Origin: Harmonia axyridis
Taxonomy: Eukaryota; Arthropoda; Insecta; Coleoptera; Coccinellidae
Direction of reading: 5' to 3'
DNA length: 64,000 bases
Assembly: GCF_914767665.1 (NCBI RefSeq)
Contig: NC_059504.1
Span: 16,866,501 to 16,930,500 of the forward strand
How positions within the stretch are numbered: position 1 is the stretch's first letter; each line of letters opens with the position of its first letter. The notes under the pieces are model-generated. The model was not told the origin of the DNA. It searched no databases and saw only the letters and a program-made list of their open reading frames with translations. The position numbers and the translations under genes are program-made. Shown piece by piece: positions 59,108 to 64,000 of this stretch.

Positions 59108-60639
59108 ATTATGATTTATTTGGATATTTCATGTTTCGTTCCGCTTTAATTTCGATTCGGCGGAAGTAAGGAAAAATAGTGGATGTGGAAGGCGATTTTC
59201 CGACAGTTGGCTCGGGTTAATGAGCCTCTTTTCCGACTTTTCAAGAAAATTCCGTCGGTTTTTCCACATGTGTCGGCCGAGGACTTGCGTGAAAATGGAT
59301 TCTACGTGCCAGCAAAAACGCAATAGGTCATGTGATTGCATGAAAATTGTCATCAGTTGAAATGAAAGGCGTGGAGTGGAAATTTTATTTTCATAGGCAT
59401 AGCTGCCTGGAAAAATTGAGTATCTGCGTTTTCCACACTTCTATGAAATTGTTGATATAAATCTAAGATTAAATAGATAAATTTGAAATGTAACGTTCGT
59501 TTCAGATACCTACTACTATACAGATTACAGTTCTAAAAAAATTAAAATGTTTTCAATATTAAAAAATTATGACTACTACAGCACAAGTTGTTGTACTTGA
59601 AAACGCAGAAAGAAACTAAAATTCGATGTTTCGAAATTTGACATTTCAGGAAATTTAATTAATTGTTCGTTGGGATAGTTGAGAATCCATGAACTAATAA
59701 ATAATATCAATTACCAATAATTACTAACAATTCATGAAATGTCAATTTTAGTTATCGAAACATCGAATTTTATTTCCTTCCAGTGTTTTTCAGAAAACAC
59801 AGACTACTCCACTCAGTTAGAAATTGCGGTTTCTGCGGAAATATTGAAAAAACGTGAGTCCTCGTCCTTGTGAAAAGAGAAAGTGGTGGTCTGTTTCCGG
59901 TATAACCCGAAGTTGTAAAGATCTGAACATATTTTAGGGAGAAAGATCATTGTCTCAAAACCAAACGTGCAAAAAATTATAATCAGTTTTCCAAAAACGT
60001 CTAACAGGCCATCGCGGTATTGTTTACTTCAAACAATAAAACATGTATTAGCAGAGGAATTGTAAAAGGAGCATCATACATTTCAACGATACAAGAGCAC
60101 ATATAAAAACCTGAACAAAAACTCTGCCTCCCTGTATATTCGTAGTTGTAGTTCTTCCTTTTCACCAAAACTTGGCGACGCATATATTATAATCAAATCT
60201 GAAAATAAAAAAGAAAAGAACCAGAAAGAAATTATAAATGTTATAGATTTCATTATAATGATTTAAAGTTAGCGACTCATTCTAAAGAGAAATCTGAAAC
60301 TGAATGGATAGCTTGGAAACCACCATCAAATTTATAAATTGAACCACTATTCACCAAGTGGTCAATGTGAGATTTCAGGAGAATGCCATTCGAAGAGCAT
60401 AGTATTGCAACGACCATACCAGTCCCAAATCGATTTGAAGTAAACCAAATTTTACTGGGACGATTGAAACCTAGAACTTCTCAGACGGATCAACGATTAG
60501 ACTTTTGTTGGAGACATTAGAAGAATTCCATTAGGAATACCAATTTTCTTTGTCACTTTCAATAAATTGAATGAAAGTATTAATCCATAAAGATTAACGT
60601 GACTTTAATCTGGCAGTTTAAGTATCTGGAAAGTAATAT
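59108..60639. other. unassigned; part 59110-59420 GC-richer
   Basis: No gene. An inverted pair of 'gaaatttgacatttcagg' and 'catgaaatgtcaattttag' (59633-59650, 59733-59752) is seen, followed by AT-rich DNA. Confidence 0.35.
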
Positions 60640-61010
60640 ACAATTGGAAGTTCGGGTAGAAAATGAATTTATCCCAAGGTTTCTTGACGGCGACCTGTCT
60701 AGGAATATGAGCCACTGGTTACCAATGTAAAGATGTGTATCCACTGATAATTCATAAAAACGTTAAACTATGCATGAATTTCATGAACATGAGCACTATT
60801 GAACCAAACAGAACAACAGTATTCAGCAGCAGAAAAAACCAAGACTAAAGCTGCCATACGAAGAGTGCTGGCATCAGCACTCCATGAAGAACAAGCTAAT
60901 TCTTTAAGAATATGATTCCTCGACCTCAAGTTCAAGTCCAACTTTATTTCGGACTTTGGGAGTATAATTATGATGCAAGACGGAATCAATGAAAGTTGCA
61001 ATTTTCTGTA
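60640..61010 (-). mobile_element. Jockey-like LINE, RT thumb relic
   Basis: Antisense reads RSRNHILKELACSSWSADAS, TLRMAALVLVFSAAEYCCSV and WFNSAHVHEIHA, a block of LINE RTs located well after the YADD motif. With frame shifts it continues to 60640 (YIGNQWLIFLDRSPSRNLG). The rest of RT and the ends are missing. Confidence 0.8.
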
Positions 61011-61509
61011 TTCAGATTTGAAAAAATGTATGGAATTGTTGTTGTCTCCAAGGCCTCCTTAAATAGTCTTCAATTGGCGCAAGAATTAACGCGCGCTCAA
61101 AAGTTGTCACCAAACTAATGCCGTTCGTCAATTCCTTATCTAGTAATTGCCCCCATAACTTCTAGCTCTCACAAGAACAATAATCCAGTTCCAAACCCTC
61201 CCTTCCTAATCGTCAGAGCGTAGCGTCGTAACACTGACTCATTAAAACCACTTCATTTCTTAATGATATCGGAATCGGGGCCTCTGTTCAACGTCAGCTT
61301 GACACGAAAACAGCGTGGGGGCAGCTTCCATCCCATCATTTATAATCCCCGCAGAAAGAATAGATCGGTCCAGACACAGTTGCGAACTCATTGTCTGGCA
61401 ACTCTATTCTGCCATCAATCATCCCAGCCTCCCAATCTGAATCTGCCAGATGGAGTGCCGGGTCCTGTCGAGTGAGTGCTAATTGACGTCTCAAGATGAT
61501 CAGCTGGCA
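61011..61509. other. unassigned, GC-richer 61120-61500
   Basis: More G+C than average and no internal repeat. A 70-codon + frame (61263-61475) is open with no motif known to me. It directly precedes the hairpin below. Confidence 0.35.
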
Positions 61510-61594
61510 CTGAGATGCATGTTTAACCTTTGGATATCGGGCTGAGAGAGAGACGGCTCAGCTCGATATCCAAAGGTTGAACGTGCATCTTCAG
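61510..61594 (+). other. long RNA-type hairpin, possible miRNA-like precursor
   Basis: Arms 61510-61546 and 61557-61594 pair over 33 consecutive positions, plus 3-4 more after a one-base bulge, around a 10-base loop (61547-61556). The only three non-Watson-Crick positions (61520/61583, 61524/61579, 61540/61563) are all G-U on the + strand; on the minus strand they would be A-C mismatches. Length (~85 nt) suits a pre-miRNA, and the 5' arm contains CCTTTGGATATC, loosely like the miR-9 start. An inverted-repeat relic is the alternative. Confidence 0.45.
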
Positions 61595-61815
61595 ATTTAC
61601 GTCGGTGTCTGGATTGTGTTAGGTTATTTATGGAAGGTGCGATGTTGCGAAGAGATAGGGATTGTTGTAGTGATTTAGACAATTAGGTTACTCGAATCCA
61701 TTGAATATTGATGAGAGTTATCTAAATGTTACGGTAGAATAACTGCCGGAGTAACTTAACATGTATTTGAGGAATTGATTTGTGTAAGTATTGTTTCGCA
61801 CACCTTTCCTATTAT

Positions 61816-62215
61816 ACAGGGTGCGACATGAGTGGTTGGCCATAGCCTAGTGGTGAATGCAGTTCATCCAGGCCTTCAAGAAAAAAAGCTTGATATGTAT
61901 CCTAAGACTCATCCAAATTGACCTAAATTTTTGATATCCATAACTTGGAACTCATTAGTCCGATTTTGTATATAGTTTGTGGGTTTGTTCACTTCATACA
62001 GCCCTTCAAAACGTTTCATGATTTTTTTAAATTTTTTCTTTTTTGACCAAACAAAATCCGACTGCTGGTTTAGAATTTTTGGGCCAATTTCCATGAATCA
62101 CTCTGTATCTCCGAAATTAACAACCTTAGCATACGCAACAAGCTACTTCTCTGAAAAGCTTGAATAACCTGCATTTACCTGAAGGCTATGGCTAACCCCC
62201 CATATTACACCCTGT
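61816..62215. mobile_element. MITE with ACAGGGTGCGACATG-type ends, 400 bp
   Basis: Left 'acagggtgcgacatgagtgg', right inverse 'tattacaccctgt', with inner 'ggccatagcctagtgg' against 'ctgaaggctatggctaacc'. TA at both sides. Interior non-coding, though 60-codon frames are open by chance. Confidence 0.8.
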
Positions 62216-62784
62216 ATACGGTTATACATTTTTTTGGTTCCGAAATTGAACTTAAATAAAATACACAAATAATGATTTGGAACTTGTGTGGAATACAACA
62301 TCATTTAAATGTCCTTCGCGTTATATTTTTCTTACTCTTTACTTCACTCTTTTTTTCACACAACTCGATCCTCGTGAGTTATTTTCGATGACTCGCCGAC
62401 ACATATCGGACAATATCTCTTACCAATAACTTTTCTTCAAATTGTCGATAGTCTGAGGATAGATACGATCCTCCGGTTAACCCCCACGAAAAAAAATGCA
62501 ATGCCGATAAATGTCAAAATCTTGGTGGCCAATTCACATCACAAAAACGAGGAATTACGCATCCTGGGAATTTTTCTTGAAAAGAGGCCAAGTACCTTGT
62601 TGCACTATCTTACTGAAACCACATATCTTCCAATGCCCATATCATTAATTGCATGCAAAAAAAATCGATAATTATTTTGCAATAGCGATAAGTATTTGTC
62701 AGGTTGAGGGACACCTTCTTTATTTTCAAAGGAGTCCGGGCCAATTACTCCAATAAACTTAATTGCACACCATACTGTGACTTT
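62216..62784. other. unassigned AT-rich sequence
   Basis: No gene or repeat recognised. Confidence 0.35.
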
Positions 62785-63055
62785 TAAGGCAACACCTCAT
62801 AAGAATGGGTCTAGCAGAAAATGGCGAGTGCAGATTCTGTGGTGAGGAGGAAGAAACTCCAGATACCTGGTGATGAATGCCTCAATAGAAGTGAAGAAGT
62901 AGCCTCCTTGAAGCCATCCCAGATACTAGAGTTCATTAGAACTCCAGAACTCGAAGGCGAGCTGAAGATCACGCTATAAAGAGAATAGCTCTGATGGGAG
63001 GCACAATAGACCACAAGGTTGCAGTACAACTGAACCCTCTTAATTATGGTGACGC
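62785..63055 (+). mobile_element. LINE 3' coding end, zinc-knuckle region
   Basis: + strand reads LIRMGLAENGECRFCGEEEE then TPDTW and a stop. CxxC followed by an acidic stretch and TP is the cysteine cluster found at the C-terminus of Jockey/R1-type LINE polymerases, after RNase H. The rest reads with shifts (LEFIRTPELEGEL) to about 63055. Only the last ~90 residues are present. Confidence 0.7.
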
Positions 63056-63540
63056 CTAGATTAGTATGACTCGAGCAATGTGATAGTGTAACACCATTAA
63101 TAATGTACTGATATTTAGTATTTCATTAGTAGTTCCAGGCGTAGCATATATTTTGGTGTAATTAGCGAACATGGAGACGCAGGATTTAATTAACCTAGAC
63201 AAGTAAAGTATATAAATGAAACAAGAGCGATCCCAACACCGAACCTTGGGGAACGCCACTTAAAACGGTTCTTGATGTAGAAAAAGATTTACCCACGCGC
63301 ACATAGAACCGACACTCAGATAAAAAAGCCTCAATCCATGAGAGGAGGCCTCCTCGAACACCAAGATCCTCTAGTTTAGAGAGAAAAACGTCTACGCGGA
63401 ACCTTGAGCCATTCTCTTGGTAAAGTTGATGTGGCAAAAGGACTGAGCACAGTTCTTCAAGATATATGGCGTTATTCCGTCGGCACCAGGAGCAAATGAG
63501 ATCCATCAATTGTTTTTCCACATCACCTTTAGGCATCCGC
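63056..63540 (-). mobile_element. non-LTR retrotransposon RT fragment, dead catalytic site
   Basis: Antisense reads VDVFLSKLEDLGVRGGLLSW, IEAFLSECRFYVRVGKSFST, SGVPQGSVLGSLLFHLY (motif B) and, after a frameshift near 63225, RLIKSCVSMFANYTKIYATP. Motif C, normally FADD, is FANY: both catalytic Asp are gone. Upstream of the motif-A region a frame open to 63536 has no recognised N-terminal part. It lies opposite in strand to the 62785 LINE end, so it is a different insertion. Confidence 0.85.
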
Positions 63541-64000
63541 TAAAACCTCGGCAGAGTGCTTGTTATCAGTGCACAATTCACCAGCGTTATCGCGCACTAC
63601 TGGAGTAGAGACCCTTGTTTAGAGGGAGTTGCGTACATACTTATGAAATTAATCAATTAATCTTAACTATCTGGCAAAGGCATTCTCCATCGATCTCTGA
63701 CGTTATGGAATTGCTAAACGAAATGAACTATATTAATTGACGTATTCTAAGAGGTGAGAAGAAATGATGAAACCTTCACTAATGGGTAAACAATTTACAC
63801 TACTATACCTAACGTCGACGTTGTATAGTAGTAGTTCAACAGTAGTTTCAACCAATTTTTATACTATGCTCTCTCCACTGATGGAATCAACAGTAGAGCA
63901 ACTCAGGGATCCCTGCCTTATACACCATTCATCTCTAAGCAAAATTGAAACAGACACAACCAGACCCCCAGAGGCCTAAAAAATCAGGATAAAGAATTCC
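63541..64000. other. unassigned up to window end
   Basis: A 71-codon frame (63764-63979) is open without recognisable motif. No element end. Confidence 0.35.

Noticed and set aside
1..64000. CRISPR arrays, bacterial operons or phage genes
   Set aside because: No regularly spaced short repeats with unique spacers and no dense operon structure; the DNA is eukaryotic.
1..64000. endogenous viral genes
   Set aside because: I saw no capsid, envelope or viral polymerase motif; the RT pieces carry non-LTR retrotransposon motifs.

Overview
The window looks like a stretch of an insect nuclear genome: AT-rich, no bacterial-style gene packing, one convincing spliced gene start, and dozens of decayed transposon copies of types common in insects (mariner, Tc1, hAT, several non-LTR retrotransposons, 'ACAGGGTG'-ended MITEs). 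A beetle is plausible from the transposon mix, but this is inference and nothing here fixes the order or species.

The only strong host-gene evidence is at the left. After a four-unit satellite (1110-2530) comes a GC-rich island with a probable 5' UTR and a first coding exon (2667-2847, +). The exon encodes a signal peptide and about 40 mature residues and ends at a GTTAGT donor. Much of the rest may be its first intron, but I found no second exon I could prove. A weak last-exon candidate lies at 41979-42009, and a near-perfect, wobble-only RNA-type hairpin at 61510-61594.

By region. 1-9 kb: mariner fragment, satellite, exon 1, AT-rich intron, two reverse transcriptase (RT) relics. 9-15 kb: foldback MITE, a ~290-bp satellite, a DUF4817-type DNA transposon relic and a palindrome-rich block. 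15-26 kb: mariner-derived MITE, Tc1-like element, mariner relics, two abutting MITEs, a mariner fused to a truncated Tc1. 26-33 kb: a MITE carrying an 850-bp tandem duplication, an RT element inserted in a mariner, another mariner. 33-42 kb: a mariner of another lineage, a 1.09-kb TIR element and a deleted mariner. 42-51 kb: LTR-like purine-rich block, a chimera of two mariner families with an internal inversion, a hAT inserted in a DUF4817-type element with an exact 8-bp target duplication, and a second hAT. 51-64 kb: mariner B, an unplaced repeat-associated coding relic, a 1.18-kb foldback element, further MITEs and three RT/LINE relics.

No transposase copy is intact. The catalytic residues I could check are often lost (Tc1 D to Y, mariner D to N, RT FADD to FANY), so mobility is over for the copies seen. 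The longest open frame is a 5'-truncated RT (29804-31108, -). The interest lies in nesting order, rearrangements that recombine element families, and a few structured DNA/RNA motifs that the elements do not explain. Element names are from motif recognition by eye; boundaries without a visible terminal repeat are approximate.
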